From NCBI GenBank assembly GCA_030037635.1, contig JASHQH010000038.1, positions 16,386 through 80,385 on the forward strand: a stretch of 64,000 nucleotides of DNA. The letters run 5' to 3'. The notes beneath the pieces were generated by a model. It saw only the letters and a list, made by a program, of their open reading frames with translations. It had not been told where the DNA came from and did no database searches. How positions within the stretch are numbered: the stretch's first letter is position 1; the number at the start of each line of letters is the position of its first letter. Of this stretch, positions 1-7,843 are shown in pieces. The translations under genes were made by a program, and so were the position numbers. The stretch is from Acidobacteriaceae bacterium (GTDB lineage Bacteria > Acidobacteriota > Terriglobia > Terriglobales > Acidobacteriaceae).

Positions 1-573
1 ATAGCCGGCTGCGCACATGCTGTGCAGGTATGGACGGCGAACAACGGCGGCATGGTTACGGTGCCCGATTCCACCGTGGAGAGCTACTACGAGAAGTGGG
101 ACGGATACGATCCTGACGATCCAAGCACCGACGCGGGCGGCGCGGAACTGGACGTATTGAATGACTGGCGGAAGCAAGGCTTTGCGGGCAACGGGCTGGT
201 GGCCTTCGCCGATCCCAAGCCGGCCAATCTGACCGAGGTGCGGCAGTCGATCGCGCTCTTTGGCGGGGTGTACATTGGGCTCGCGCTGCCTCTCACAGCA
301 CAAACCCAGGATGTGTGGGATGTGGTTGCGGACGGCGGAGACAACGCCGCGCCGGGCAGCTGGGGCGGGCACTGCGTCTTCGTTCCGAAATACGATCAGA
401 ACGGATTCACGTGCATCACCTGGGGCCAGCTGAAAACCATGACCCTGGCCTTCTGGAATCAATACTGCGACGAGGCGCACGCGCTGCTGGCCATGGATTG
501 GCTCTCAGTGAAAGGCACTGCCAGCGGCTTTGACCAAGCGCAGTTGCAGGCGGACCTGCAAGCGATTGTTTAG
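1..573 (+). CDS. C-terminal part of a papain-fold-like protein (partial)
   Basis: The frame is open to the left edge of the window, reading IAGCAHAVQ before the tracked GTG at 22, so the true start lies outside and this is a 3' fragment. The visible part contains an early CAHAVQVW-like segment, a later GGHCVFVPKY segment and a TWGQLKTM segment. A His in a GGHC context followed by a W-G segment is reminiscent of the second half of C1-like (papain-fold) domains, in which a catalytic His and Asn follow the Cys. No signal peptide can be judged. The fold assignment is an inference from motif spacing only, and an uncharacterised phage or host protein is an alternative. It is followed by a repeat-rich non-coding stretch. 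Confidence 0.5.
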   Translation: MAGCAHAVQVWTANNGGMVTVPDSTVESYYEKWDGYDPDDPSTDAGGAELDVLNDWRKQGFAGNGLVAFADPKPANLTEVRQSIALFGGVYIGLALPLTAQTQDVWDVVADGGDNAAPGSWGGHCVFVPKYDQNGFTCITWGQLKTMTLAFWNQYCDEAHALLAMDWLSVKGTASGFDQAQLQADLQAIV

Positions 574-590
574 GCCGGATTCACATGGTG

Positions 591-633
591 GTTTCCCACC
601 CTTCCGGCAAGGTGCGCCGGAAGGATGGGGCAA
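591..633. repeat. 43-bp direct repeat, copy 1
   Basis: This 43-bp sequence begins GTTTCCCACC and contains GGTGCGCCGGAAGGATGGGG. It is repeated at 734-776 with a single mismatch. Its inner CTTCCGGCAAGGTGCGCCGGAAG can fold because CTTCCGG pairs with CCGGAAG. It lies 18 bp downstream of the first gene's stop codon. Confidence 0.9.
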
Positions 634-655
634 CGAGCCTGGAAAACTCCCCTCA

Positions 656-719
656 GGGGCTAAAGCCCCGTCACATTTTTGGGGGGCGGTGACGGCCGGG
701 CTGAAGCCGGGCCCTTTCA
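656..719. repeat. Nested short palindromes between the direct repeats
   Basis: The stretch contains GGGGCTAAAGCCCC at 656-669, an inverted pair CCGTCAC (668-674) and GTGACGG (689-695), and GGGCTGAAGCCC further on. These can form consecutive hairpins. The first sits after a gene end and could act as a terminator, but no clean T-tract follows. I read it as an intergenic REP-like element rather than a coding segment. Confidence 0.7.
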
Positions 720-733
720 AGGCAGCGCTGACG

Positions 734-776
734 GTTTCCCACCGTTCCGGCAAGGTGCGCCGGAAGGATGGGGCAA
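734..776. repeat. 43-bp direct repeat, copy 2
   Basis: This is the second copy of the 591-633 repeat, differing by one base (ACCG in place of ACCC). The two copies bracket the nested palindromes, so the whole 591-776 stretch looks like one composite intergenic element. From 777 to about 950 I see no gene or further structure. Confidence 0.9.
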
Positions 777-969
777 CCTCCGATTGACCAGGTTGCTGTG
801 CGGTGCCCGATCATGCGGAGCTGCGTCAAACCAATGCAAGCCAATGGACATGTGCGGCACAAGGGTCCGCGGACAGGCCCTGACCTCCCCTCAGATGGTT
901 TAATACCAATGGGGGGAGCGCCGCTTGAGCGGTGGACTCTCGCACTCCCGTGGAGGAATCCCGATACCG

Positions 970-1791
970 ATGCGCTCTTTTCATCGCTTTGCTCTTTTGC
1001 TGGCGCTTGCTTTGCCGGCAATTCCCGGATTGGCCCAAAGTTCCAGCTCTTCATCCACACCCGCACAGGATTCATCGCAAACCTCCGCACCGGATGCATC
1101 GCAAACTCAGCCGTCGCAATCCAGCCAGGCGCAACAGTCGGCCACCCAGTTGCAGCAAGCTACCAGCGTGCAGGAGCGCATCCGCCAGCGCCGCGAGCAG
1201 CGCCGCACCACCGCTATCCACGATGCCTACGACCATCGCTGGGAAACCTACGCCGACATGGGGTACCTGCGCTTCGTGCCCGGCCCCCAGCAGCAACGAC
1301 TCACCTGGTACTCCTGGGAATCGGGGCTTACCCGCTTTTCCTCTGAGCGCCTGGGTTATACGCTCGACGCCCGCGGCTACTTTGGACACGCATATGTTGG
1401 CTTGAACACCCTCAGTCAGGGCTATTTCACCCGGCCTGAAATCAGCATGTACGACGTGCTCGCCGGGCCCATCTACCGCTTCTACGTGCAGCCGAAATAT
1501 GCCATCTCAGGGCGCGTGATGGCGGGTGGCGCCTACGGGAACTTTGAAGGCGACACCAACGGGCAGAAGAATCTGTGCTATTACCCATCGGGTTCAACCA
1601 CTGAAGTCTGCAGCCTCTATCCCGACGCCTTTACCTTTGGCGCCAGCGTGAGCGTCATTGGCGAATGGAATCTGACGCCCAGTGTCAGCTTCAAACTTGC
1701 GCCCGAGTATTTTTTCACCGGCTTTGGATCGACCACGCAGGCCAGCCGCGGCTTTACCGCCGGTGCAATCTATCGATTCGGCAAGCAGTAA
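970..1791 (+). CDS. Secreted outer-membrane beta-barrel-like protein, unknown function
   Basis: I choose the ATG at 970 over the tracked upstream start at 925. GGAGGA lies 12 bases ahead of it, and the protein then opens with a clean signal peptide (MRSFHRFALLLALALP, cleavage near GLAQ). The mature N-terminus is Ser/Gln-rich low complexity for about 45 residues, followed by a basic RIRQRREQRR segment. The remaining roughly 180 residues are rich in alternating aromatic and Gly residues and end in YRFGKQ, which fits a small outer-membrane barrel. No family is recognised with confidence. A repeat of the CAGGGAACAG type begins directly at its TAA stop. Length is 273 residues. Confidence 0.75.
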   Translation: MRSFHRFALLLALALPAIPGLAQSSSSSSTPAQDSSQTSAPDASQTQPSQSSQAQQSATQLQQATSVQERIRQRREQRRTTAIHDAYDHRWETYADMGYLRFVPGPQQQRLTWYSWESGLTRFSSERLGYTLDARGYFGHAYVGLNTLSQGYFTRPEISMYDVLAGPIYRFYVQPKYAISGRVMAGGAYGNFEGDTNGQKNLCYYPSGSTTEVCSLYPDAFTFGASVSVIGEWNLTPSVSFKLAPEYFFTGFGSTTQASRGFTAGAIYRFGKQ

Positions 1792-1830
1792 AAAGCAGGG
1801 AACAGGGAACAGAAAACAGGGACCGAGGGG
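1792..1830. repeat. CAGGGAACAG-type repeat abutting a stop codon
   Basis: Reading in the gene's direction, the stop TAA runs directly into AAAGCAGGGAACAGGGAAC and then AGAAAACAGGGACC. The same motif, in the orientation of the adjacent gene, follows the stops at 6317, 19831, 40606 and 43477. Its function is unknown. Confidence 0.85.
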
Positions 1831-1947
1831 ACGAAGGAGCCGTCAGCGAGCCGGTGAGGACTGGAGTCCGGCGGCGAGGGTGGGGCAGCCAGCATTCTTG
1901 CGGATGCGGAGATGGGAAAAGCAACTACAGATTCCTCGCTCCGCTTA

Positions 1948-1974
1948 CCCCATGATTGTGACACGATCATGGGG
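1948..1974. repeat. 27-nt near-perfect palindrome
   Basis: CCCCATGAT (1948-1956) and ATCATGGGG (1966-1974) are perfect 9-bp arms. The intervening TGTGACACG continues the symmetry (one T-G pair, then GTG/CAC), leaving a single central A. It lies in the 440-bp gap between the outer-membrane protein and the sugar isomerase gene. It could be a protein-binding site or a REP-like element. There is no T-tract supporting a terminator. Confidence 0.8.
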
Positions 1975-2170
1975 CCCCAAGCTGCTCCGTTCGGAATGAC
2001 GGACGGGTTAGGACGGGCACCCCGATTCATGCGGTAGTTGGGCCTGGAGTTCGGAGGCGGGGGTAGTGTGGCCCCCACCCTAGCCGGAAAAACAAAGACC
2101 CGGCCAGGATGGGGCACCCCGCTAACTTGCCGATTCGCTGATTTGCTGACCCGCCGGCTTGCTCCCTCGC

Positions 2171-2213
2171 GCCCTGCCTTCTGTTCCCTGTTGCCTGTTC
2201 CCTGTTCCCGGCT
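2171..2213. repeat. CAGGGAACAG-type repeat, reverse orientation
   Basis: The top strand reads CTTCTGTTCCCTGTTGCCTG followed by TTCCCTGTTCCC, the reverse complement of the 1792-1830 repeat. The two copies form an inverted pair about 340 bp apart. The copy ends roughly 20 bp before the next start codon. The rest of 1831-2231 holds only the palindrome at 1948 and low-complexity GCTGA/GCTCC-type runs. Confidence 0.8.
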
Positions 2214-2231
2214 TCTATAATTCTTCCCGCC

Positions 2232-3119
2232 ATGAAAACCACACTCTCTCGCCGCAACTTCATGCAATCGGGCGCGCTGGCAGCCGCGGGCGCAGCCTCC
2301 GCGTTCAGCGCCGCCACGCCGGCGTTGGCTGAAGCTATTCCCGCCTCGGGCAAGCCCTCGCCGATCAAGCTCGGCCTGGCCGGCTACACGTTTCGCAATT
2401 TCGCCCGCACGCAGATCATCAGCTTTATGAAGCAGCTGAAGGTTTACGACTTGAACTGCAAGGACGCCAAGGACCAGTTGCCCATGGACCCGGCCGACGA
2501 GGCGAAGGCGCTGGCCGACTATGCCGCCAACGGCATCAAGCTGCATGCCGTGGGAACGGTTTATTTTCCCAAGGACGAAGACGACGATATCCGCGCCAAG
2601 TTTGAGTACGCCAAGCGCGCCGGCGTCAACGTGATCGTGGCCGGCGATCCCGCGCCCGCCACGCTGCCGCGCATTGAAAAGTTTGTGCGCGAGTACGACA
2701 TTCGCCTCGCCATCCACAACCACGGTCCAGAGGACAAGATTTACCCCTCGCCCTTCGACGTGCTGAAAGTCGTCAAGGATATGGACCCGCGCATCGGCTG
2801 CTGCATCGACGTGGGCCACGCCGCCCGCGCCGGAACCAACCTGGTTGAGGCCATCCACGCCGCCGGCCCGCGCCTCTACGACATGCACGTGAAAGATCTC
2901 ACCAGCTTTGAGAGCAAAGAGAGCCAGGTGCCGGTGGGCGAGGGCATCCTGCCTTTCCGCGAGATGTTCGAGGCGCTGATCAAGATCAGGTACCAGGGCT
3001 TCGTCGACCTCGAATACGAGATTCACGCCGACGATCCCATGCCCGGCGTCATCGAGAGCTTCGCATTCATGCGCGGCGTGCTGGACGGGATGGGCTATCT
3101 GACCAAGACAGCGAGTTAG
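2232..3119 (+). CDS. Tat-exported sugar phosphate isomerase/epimerase-like TIM-barrel protein
   Basis: The 295-residue product starts with a twin-arginine signal (LSRRNFMQSGALAAAGAA) and continues as an AP-endonuclease-2/xylose-isomerase-like TIM barrel. Recognisable metal-site segments are AIHNHGPEDK (near residue 165), IGCCIDVGHAARAG (near 195), the DMHVKDL strand (near 220) and VDLEYEIHADDP near the end. This pattern of His, Asp and Glu on successive strands is typical of the family. Tat export implies folding before export and a periplasmic location. The substrate is unknown; keto-sugar isomerases and epimerases are the usual members. It stands alone, 33 bp before a thioredoxin-like gene on the same strand. 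Confidence 0.85.
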   Translation: MKTTLSRRNFMQSGALAAAGAASAFSAATPALAEAIPASGKPSPIKLGLAGYTFRNFARTQIISFMKQLKVYDLNCKDAKDQLPMDPADEAKALADYAANGIKLHAVGTVYFPKDEDDDIRAKFEYAKRAGVNVIVAGDPAPATLPRIEKFVREYDIRLAIHNHGPEDKIYPSPFDVLKVVKDMDPRIGCCIDVGHAARAGTNLVEAIHAAGPRLYDMHVKDLTSFESKESQVPVGEGILPFREMFEALIKIRYQGFVDLEYEIHADDPMPGVIESFAFMRGVLDGMGYLTKTAS

Positions 3120-3152
3120 CAAGTCAGCTTCCCCGGGAGGCTCAACACGAAT

Positions 3153-4238
3153 ATGAGAAACGGTTTCAGGCGAGGGATGAGGACTGTACACGTATTGGCG
3201 CTGGTTGCCGCAGCGTGCTGGTGCGCGACGGCCGGGCAAGCCGGAGTCCAGGCCCAAGACACTCACAGCATCGTGGGGTTTTCGCCGTTGCCCAGCTTGT
3301 CGGGCGCTACGGGGTGGATCAACTCCCCGCCGCTGACCGCGAAAGATCTGAAAGGCAAGGTGGTGTTGGTCGACTTCTGGACCTATTCGTGTATCAACTG
3401 CCTGCGCAGCCTGCCCTACATTGAGGCGTGGGCGGAAAAGTACAAAGACAGCGGGCTGGTGGTGATCGGCGTGCACACGCCGGAATTCGACTTCGAGAAA
3501 CAACTGCCGAACGTCGAGAGGGCCGTGAAAAAGTTCGGCGTTACCTTTCCGGTGGCGCTCGACAGCAACCAGGCCATCTGGAAGGCGTTTCAAAACGAGG
3601 TTTGGCCGGCAGATTATTTTATCGACGCCAAAGGCAAGGTGCAGTATGAGGCCTTCGGCGAGGGGGACTACGCGGAGTCGGAGCGCTGGATCGAGAAGCT
3701 GTTGAAAGAGGCGAAGGCAACGCAGATGCCGGGGACGGCCACGACCATTCGCGCACAGGGCATCGAGGCGCCTGCTGACATGAACGACGTGCGATCGCCT
3801 GAAACCTATATCGGCTACGCGCGAGCCGAGAATTTTGCATCGCGGCCCGGCATCAAGCCGGACCGGGAGACACTCTACACTGCACCGGCTCGCCCGAGGC
3901 TGAATGAGTGGGGACTGGGCGGCACCTGGGCCGATCACCGGCAGATTGCAGAGCTGAAATCAGCCGGCGGAGAAATCGTTTATCGTTTTCATGCCCGCGA
4001 CCTGCATCTTGTGCTGGGCCCGGCGGCCGATGGCAAGCCGATCCATTTCAAGGTGACCATTGACGGCCAGGCCCCCGGCGAAAATCATGGCGTGGACACG
4101 GACGCCGAAGGCAATGGCGTGGTGACCGACTATCGCCTGTATCAAATGGTCAGGCTGAAGGAACACGTCACTGACCACACCTTCGTTATCGAGTTTGAGG
4201 ATCCGGGAGTGCAGGCGTTCTCGTTCACTTTCGGATGA
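3153..4238 (+). CDS. DipZ-like thioredoxin-fold protein with C-terminal domain
   Basis: The N-terminus has a basic segment and a hydrophobic signal (VHVLALVAAACW, cleavage near VQAQ). A redoxin domain follows at about residues 45-190 with the active site C80-I-N-C83 in FWTYSCINCLRSLPY, the CINC form typical of DipZ and some TlpA-like proteins. Residues from about 205 to 361 match the extra beta-rich domain found at the C-terminus of DipZ-like proteins. The likely role is periplasmic thiol-disulphide exchange or peroxide/thiol chemistry. No membrane CcdA-like part is fused here. Its TGA overlaps the ATG of the next gene (ATGA), so the two are probably translated together. Confidence 0.85.
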   Translation: MRNGFRRGMRTVHVLALVAAACWCATAGQAGVQAQDTHSIVGFSPLPSLSGATGWINSPPLTAKDLKGKVVLVDFWTYSCINCLRSLPYIEAWAEKYKDSGLVVIGVHTPEFDFEKQLPNVERAVKKFGVTFPVALDSNQAIWKAFQNEVWPADYFIDAKGKVQYEAFGEGDYAESERWIEKLLKEAKATQMPGTATTIRAQGIEAPADMNDVRSPETYIGYARAENFASRPGIKPDRETLYTAPARPRLNEWGLGGTWADHRQIAELKSAGGEIVYRFHARDLHLVLGPAADGKPIHFKVTIDGQAPGENHGVDTDAEGNGVVTDYRLYQMVRLKEHVTDHTFVIEFEDPGVQAFSFTFG

Positions 4239-4768
4239 GCGATCGCTTGGAAATTGGAAGCAGACGGATGGTAAGACGCGCATTCGATGAGATCGCCGCC
4301 GAGATCCGCCGTTTTGCAGAGACGGCCGAAGACCTGCTTTCGCTCGAGGAGTTCTGCGTCAGCAGGATTTCAGAACGGCTGGCCCATTACAACTGGGTGG
4401 GGTTTTACATGCTCGATCCAGCCGCACCTGAGGTACTCGTTCTGGGGCCGTTTCGCGGAACTCCCACGCAGCATGTGCGCATTCCGGTTGCGCAGGGAAT
4501 CTGCGGCGCCGCGGTAACCCAGGGCGCCACGGTGATTGTCGATGACGTCTCCGCCGATCCCAGATATCTTGCCTGCTCGCTGAAGACGAAATCTGAAATC
4601 GTGGTGCCTATTCGCGCCAATGGCAGAATTGTGGGAGAGATTGACATCGACAGCCACATGCGCAACGCATTTGGCGGAGAAGATCGGCGCTTTCTGGAGG
4701 AATGCGCGGCAGAGGTAGGGCGATTTTTCGCCAACCAGAAGGAATCTGCTCCAGGGCCATCGCGATGA
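4235..4768 (+). CDS. GAF-domain protein, free methionine-R-sulfoxide reductase-like
   Basis: The protein has 177 residues and is essentially one GAF domain. The segments RIPVAQGICGAAV (Cys90) and YLACSLKTKSEIVVPI (Cys114) match the two downstream Cys motifs of fRMsr enzymes, which reduce free Met-R-sulfoxide. The usual first Cys, just before RIPV, is replaced here by His80. If the standard disulphide pairing with the catalytic Cys is required, activity may be altered or the resolving role taken by Cys90. It is translationally coupled (ATGA) to the thioredoxin-like gene, which is sensible because fRMsr needs thioredoxin-type reductant. A downstream ATG at 4268 is an alternative start, but the coupling favours 4235. 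Confidence 0.8.
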   Translation: MSDRLEIGSRRMVRRAFDEIAAEIRRFAETAEDLLSLEEFCVSRISERLAHYNWVGFYMLDPAAPEVLVLGPFRGTPTQHVRIPVAQGICGAAVTQGATVIVDDVSADPRYLACSLKTKSEIVVPIRANGRIVGEIDIDSHMRNAFGGEDRRFLEECAAEVGRFFANQKESAPGPSR

Positions 4769-4838
4769 GTGGCCGCTTTTCCGGCTGCGGCGGCGTTGAA
4801 AGGCGGCAAGAACCGTGGTTTGCGCTTCTAACCCGATA

Positions 4839-5192
4839 ATGGCGAAGCGCACGCAGAGCTGGGTGAAAGTGAACGCGCAAGTGGATCGCGGCGTGGTGGC
4901 TCTGATCGAGGCTCTGAACGCGGTCCCGGGGTTGCGCACCATGGAAAGCTGCGAAACCGACGGAGATGAGGCGTGGGTGTGCTTCGATGCAGGCGCAGCG
5001 AGCTGGAACCAGTTGGGGGAGATTGTTTTTGGCTGGCTCGGCCCCAAGCTCATTGACGCCTTCGGCAACCAGGTGCACATTGAAATGAAATTGACCAATG
5101 GAATTGTGATTGCGGAGATGACCGTGCACAAGTCAGTGATTGCCGTGGTCAGCCGAGCCATCCGGCAGCTGGCTGCCAGCCGCAATGGTTGA
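4839..5192 (+). CDS. Small ESC-motif protein, copy A
   Basis: A 117-residue soluble protein of unknown function with the segments SWVKVNAQVDRGVV, LRTMESCETDGDEAWVCF and GWLGPKLIDAFGN. It is about 70% identical by eye to the product at 5889-6248. Even the bases before the start (GCTTCTAACCCGAT) are shared, so the pair is a segmental duplication. The ATG at 4839 aligns with the second of two ATGs in copy B. An upstream GTG at 4815 would add CASNP-containing residues that are also encoded in copy B. Neither start has a strong ribosome-binding site. I recall similar bacterial proteins without a known function and do not assign one. Confidence 0.7.
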   Translation: MAKRTQSWVKVNAQVDRGVVALIEALNAVPGLRTMESCETDGDEAWVCFDAGAASWNQLGEIVFGWLGPKLIDAFGNQVHIEMKLTNGIVIAEMTVHKSVIAVVSRAIRQLAASRNG

Positions 5193-5246
5193 TTCCGTCG
5201 CTTTCCCCTTCTTCGATTGCAGCTCCGCTCTCTGCGAGCCCGGCTT

Positions 5247-5633
5247 TCAAGCGCCGTTTTCCATCAATCTGGCTGCCATGTCGAGCAGTTCCGTAGGAGG
5301 AATGGGCTTGGCGAGCACTTGCAGCATCTGACCCTGTGCTTCAGCTTCTTTCACCAGATCGGCCGTGCTGGGCTGGCCGGAAAAAAGCAAGAGCCTGCAT
5401 CCGGGAAGATTGGCCTTCAGAACGCCGGCGAGGTCGATTCCATTCATCCCCGGCAAAATGATGTCAAGAATTGCCAGGTCGGGCTTCCATTGGGTGGTAA
5501 TTTCGATCGCCTCTTCGGCCGAATACGCAACCCGAGTCTCCCATCCCTGCGTCGTAAACAAAAGGGCCACCGTTTTCGAGACTTTTTCATCGTCGTCGAC
5601 GATGAGCACTCGATAGTGGGTAAGCGCGGGCAT
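5247..5633 (-). CDS. Single-domain response regulator (CheY-like)
   Basis: The 128-residue product is a complete receiver domain with no output domain. It shows the acidic triad VDDDE (residues 12-16), phosphoacceptor Asp57 in AILDIILPGMNG, Ser85 of the switch region in LFSGQ, and Lys109 in LAKPI. It probably works by protein-protein contact or as a phosphate relay or sink. No kinase is adjacent. It lies on the opposite strand between the two paralogous ESC-motif genes, so the duplication that created those genes either surrounds it or was later split by it. Confidence 0.9.
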   Translation of the reverse strand: MPALTHYRVLIVDDDEKVSKTVALLFTTQGWETRVAYSAEEAIEITTQWKPDLAILDIILPGMNGIDLAGVLKANLPGCRLLLFSGQPSTADLVKEAEAQGQMLQVLAKPIPPTELLDMAARLMENGA

Positions 5634-5888
5634 AGACCTACGCGGAATTCAAGGCGATGCAAAGTCATTTCAGTCTCAAGCATGCTTTCACGACCTGAGC
5701 AGAAGTCTTCAATGGGCATGAAGTGGTACGACCACCATCCAGATCCCTTTTGGGTTGTGATGCATCAACCTGAGCCTGGAGTTGTCGCCTGGCTGGGATT
5801 CGCGCCGCTTTGATGCCCGAGCTCGGACGAACAAAATTTGCTGAACGCCATAGGGGCAGCGGCGAAGCAACTTTGTGCTTCTAACCCG

Positions 5889-6248
5889 ATGATGACCGTG
5901 CATCGCCAAGCCTGGGTGAAAGTGAACGCACAAGTGGATCGCGGCGTGGTGCCTTTGATCGAAGCGCTGAATGCGATTCCCGAGTTGCGCACCCTGGAAA
6001 GCTGCGAAACCGATGGGGATGTGGCTTGGGTCTGCTTCGATGCGGGCACGCAGAACTGGCGCAAACTCGCAGAGATTGTCTTTGACTGGCTTGGCCCCAA
6101 GCTGATGGACGCTTTCGGGAACGCGGTTCATCTGGAAATGACCCTGGTGAATGGGATCGTCATGGCGGAAATGACGGTAAACAAGTCGGTCATGTCCGCA
6201 ATGAGTCAAGCCATCCGCAACCTGGCTTTGCATGCCAAGGCTGCGTGA
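5889..6248 (+). CDS. Small ESC-motif protein, copy B
   Basis: This is the paralogue of 4839-5192, with SWVKVN replaced by AWVKVN, then QVDRGVVPLIEALN, LRTLESCETDGDVAWVCF and FDWLGPKLMDAFGNAVH. Two consecutive ATGs at 5889 and 5892 are possible starts; the tracked TTG at 5838 is unlikely. The invariant ESCETDG and the downstream AWVCFDAG suggest a conserved Cys-containing site, but no catalytic role is known to me. The pair flanks a lone receiver-domain gene. A CAGGGAACAG-type repeat follows shortly after the stop. Confidence 0.7.
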   Translation: MMTVHRQAWVKVNAQVDRGVVPLIEALNAIPELRTLESCETDGDVAWVCFDAGTQNWRKLAEIVFDWLGPKLMDAFGNAVHLEMTLVNGIVMAEMTVNKSVMSAMSQAIRNLALHAKAA

Positions 6249-6261
6249 GAAACTGAGCCAC

Positions 6262-6316
6262 CCTTCCCTTGTCCCCTGCTCTTCTGTTCCCCGTTGCCTG
6301 TTGCCTGTTCCCTGCT
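6262..6316. repeat. CAGGGAACAG-type repeat at the fumarase stop codon
   Basis: The top strand reads CTTCTGTTCCCCGTTGCCTG, then TTGCCTGTTCCCTGCTT, ending directly at the fumarase stop (TTA at 6317-6319). On the fumarase strand this is TAA followed by AGCAGGGAACAGGCAACAGG. It fills the convergent gap between two genes. Confidence 0.85.
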
Positions 6317-7843
6317 TTACTGCAGTATCGGTATTCCGGCAATGCGCTGCTGCCACTCCGCCGGGCCGGTCTGGTGCACGCTGGTCCCATGGGCGTCGAC
6401 GGCCACGGTGACGGGCATGTCGCGGACCTCGAACTCGTAAATGCCCTCCATGCCCAGATCTTCGAAGGCCAGGCGGCGCGAGCCGCGAATGGCCTTGGAG
6501 ACCAGATAGGCCGCGCCACCGATGGCGATCAGATACACGGCCCCGAACTCGCGGATGGCCTCGATGGCCTCGGGTCCGCGCTCAGCCTTGCCGATCATAC
6601 CCAGCATCCCCGTCTCCTTGAGCATCTGCCGCACAAAGCCGTCCATGCGCGTGGCGGTGGTGGGTCCGGCCGGGCCAACGACTTCGTCGCGCACCGGATC
6701 GACGGGCCCCACGTAGTAGATGAAGCGGCCGCGGAAGTCCACGGGCAGCTTCTCGCCGCGCTTCAGCATCTCGCTCATGCGCTTATGCGCTGCGTCGCGG
6801 CCGGTGAGCAGCCTGCCGCTCAGCAGCAGCACTTCGCCCGGCTTCCAGGCGGCCGCTTCGGCGCGGGTCACCGTGTCAAGATTCACGCGCCGCGCTCCGC
6901 TGACGTCATAGGTTAGCTTGGGCCAATCTTCCAGCGAAGGCGGATCGAGAAACACCGGGCCGGAGCCATCGAGCACGATATGCGCGTGGCGGTCGGCGGC
7001 GCATTGGGGGATCAGGGCCACGGGCAGGTTGGCCGCGTGCGCCGGCGTGTCCAACACCTTCACATCGAGCACCGTGGTCAGCCCGCCCAAACCCTGCGCG
7101 CCGATGCCCAGCCGGTTCACCTTGTCGTAAATCTCTACGCGGAGTTTTTCCGCGGTGGTCTTGGGGCCGCGCGCGATCAGCTCCGGCATGTCGATGGGGT
7201 CCATCAACGACTGCTTGGCCAGCAGCATGGCCTTCTCCGCCGTGCCGCCGATGCCGATGCCGAGAATTCCCGGCGGACACCATCCCGCGCCCATCGTGGG
7301 CACCGTTTTGAGCACCCAATCGACGACCGAGTCCGATGGATTGAGCATGACGAACTTGCTCTTGGCCTCGGAGCCTCCGCCTTTGGCGGCGACCGTCACC
7401 TCGACGGTGTTGCCGCGCACCAGGTCAACGGTGACGCAGGCAGGCGTGTTGTCGCGCGTATTCCTGCGCGCGCCCGCGGGATCGGCCTGCAGCGAAGCGC
7501 GCAGCTTGTTGTCGGGATCGAGATAGGCGCGCCGCACGCCCTCGTCGACCATCTGCTGGAGGTCCATCGGCGCCTCGCCGGGTCCCGGCTCGAAGCGCAC
7601 GTCCATGCCCAGCTTGATGAAGGCGTTCACAATTCCCGTGTCCTGGCAGATGGGCCTGTGCCCTTCGGCGCACATGCGGCTGTTGATGAGAATCTGCGCC
7701 ATGGCGTCGCGCGCCGCAGGCGACTGCTCGCGCTCGTAGGCCCTGGCCAGCGAGGTGATGTAATCGACCGGATGGTAGTAACTGATGTATTGCAGCGCGC
7801 CCGCAACGCTGGCGATGAAATCTTCCTGCCGGATGATGGTCAT
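6317..7843 (-). CDS. fumA: Class I fumarate hydratase
   Basis: The 508-residue product matches iron-sulphur class I fumarases, with alpha and beta parts fused in one chain. The three cluster cysteines are placed as expected: Cys66 in PICQDTG, Cys189 in GAGWCPPGILGIG and Cys281 in IPQCAADRHAH. The beta part begins near residue 300 and contains the GPVDP, GPAGPTTATRMDG and GAVYLIAIGGAAYL segments. It interconverts fumarate and malate in the citric acid cycle, in the cytoplasm, and is oxygen-sensitive as a family. The length is slightly below the roughly 548 residues of E. coli FumA. A related tartrate dehydratase activity cannot be excluded from sequence. It is monocistronic, with a repeat directly at its stop codon. 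Confidence 0.92.
   Translation of the reverse strand: MTIIRQEDFIASVAGALQYISYYHPVDYITSLARAYEREQSPAARDAMAQILINSRMCAEGHRPICQDTGIVNAFIKLGMDVRFEPGPGEAPMDLQQMVDEGVRRAYLDPDNKLRASLQADPAGARRNTRDNTPACVTVDLVRGNTVEVTVAAKGGGSEAKSKFVMLNPSDSVVDWVLKTVPTMGAGWCPPGILGIGIGGTAEKAMLLAKQSLMDPIDMPELIARGPKTTAEKLRVEIYDKVNRLGIGAQGLGGLTTVLDVKVLDTPAHAANLPVALIPQCAADRHAHIVLDGSGPVFLDPPSLEDWPKLTYDVSGARRVNLDTVTRAEAAAWKPGEVLLLSGRLLTGRDAAHKRMSEMLKRGEKLPVDFRGRFIYYVGPVDPVRDEVVGPAGPTTATRMDGFVRQMLKETGMLGMIGKAERGPEAIEAIREFGAVYLIAIGGAAYLVSKAIRGSRRLAFEDLGMEGIYEFEVRDMPVTVAVDAHGTSVHQTGPAEWQQRIAGIPILQ

Noticed and set aside
1-573. Prophage edge at the start of the window
   Set aside because: Only one partial papain-like protein is seen, with no phage structural, integrase or lysis genes next to it.
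1770-3938. 722-codon minus-strand ORF opposite the sugar isomerase and thioredoxin genes
   Set aside because: It is antisense to two genes with clear signal peptides and motifs. Its translation has no recognisable domain and reads through repeat DNA, which is typical of GC-rich shadow frames.
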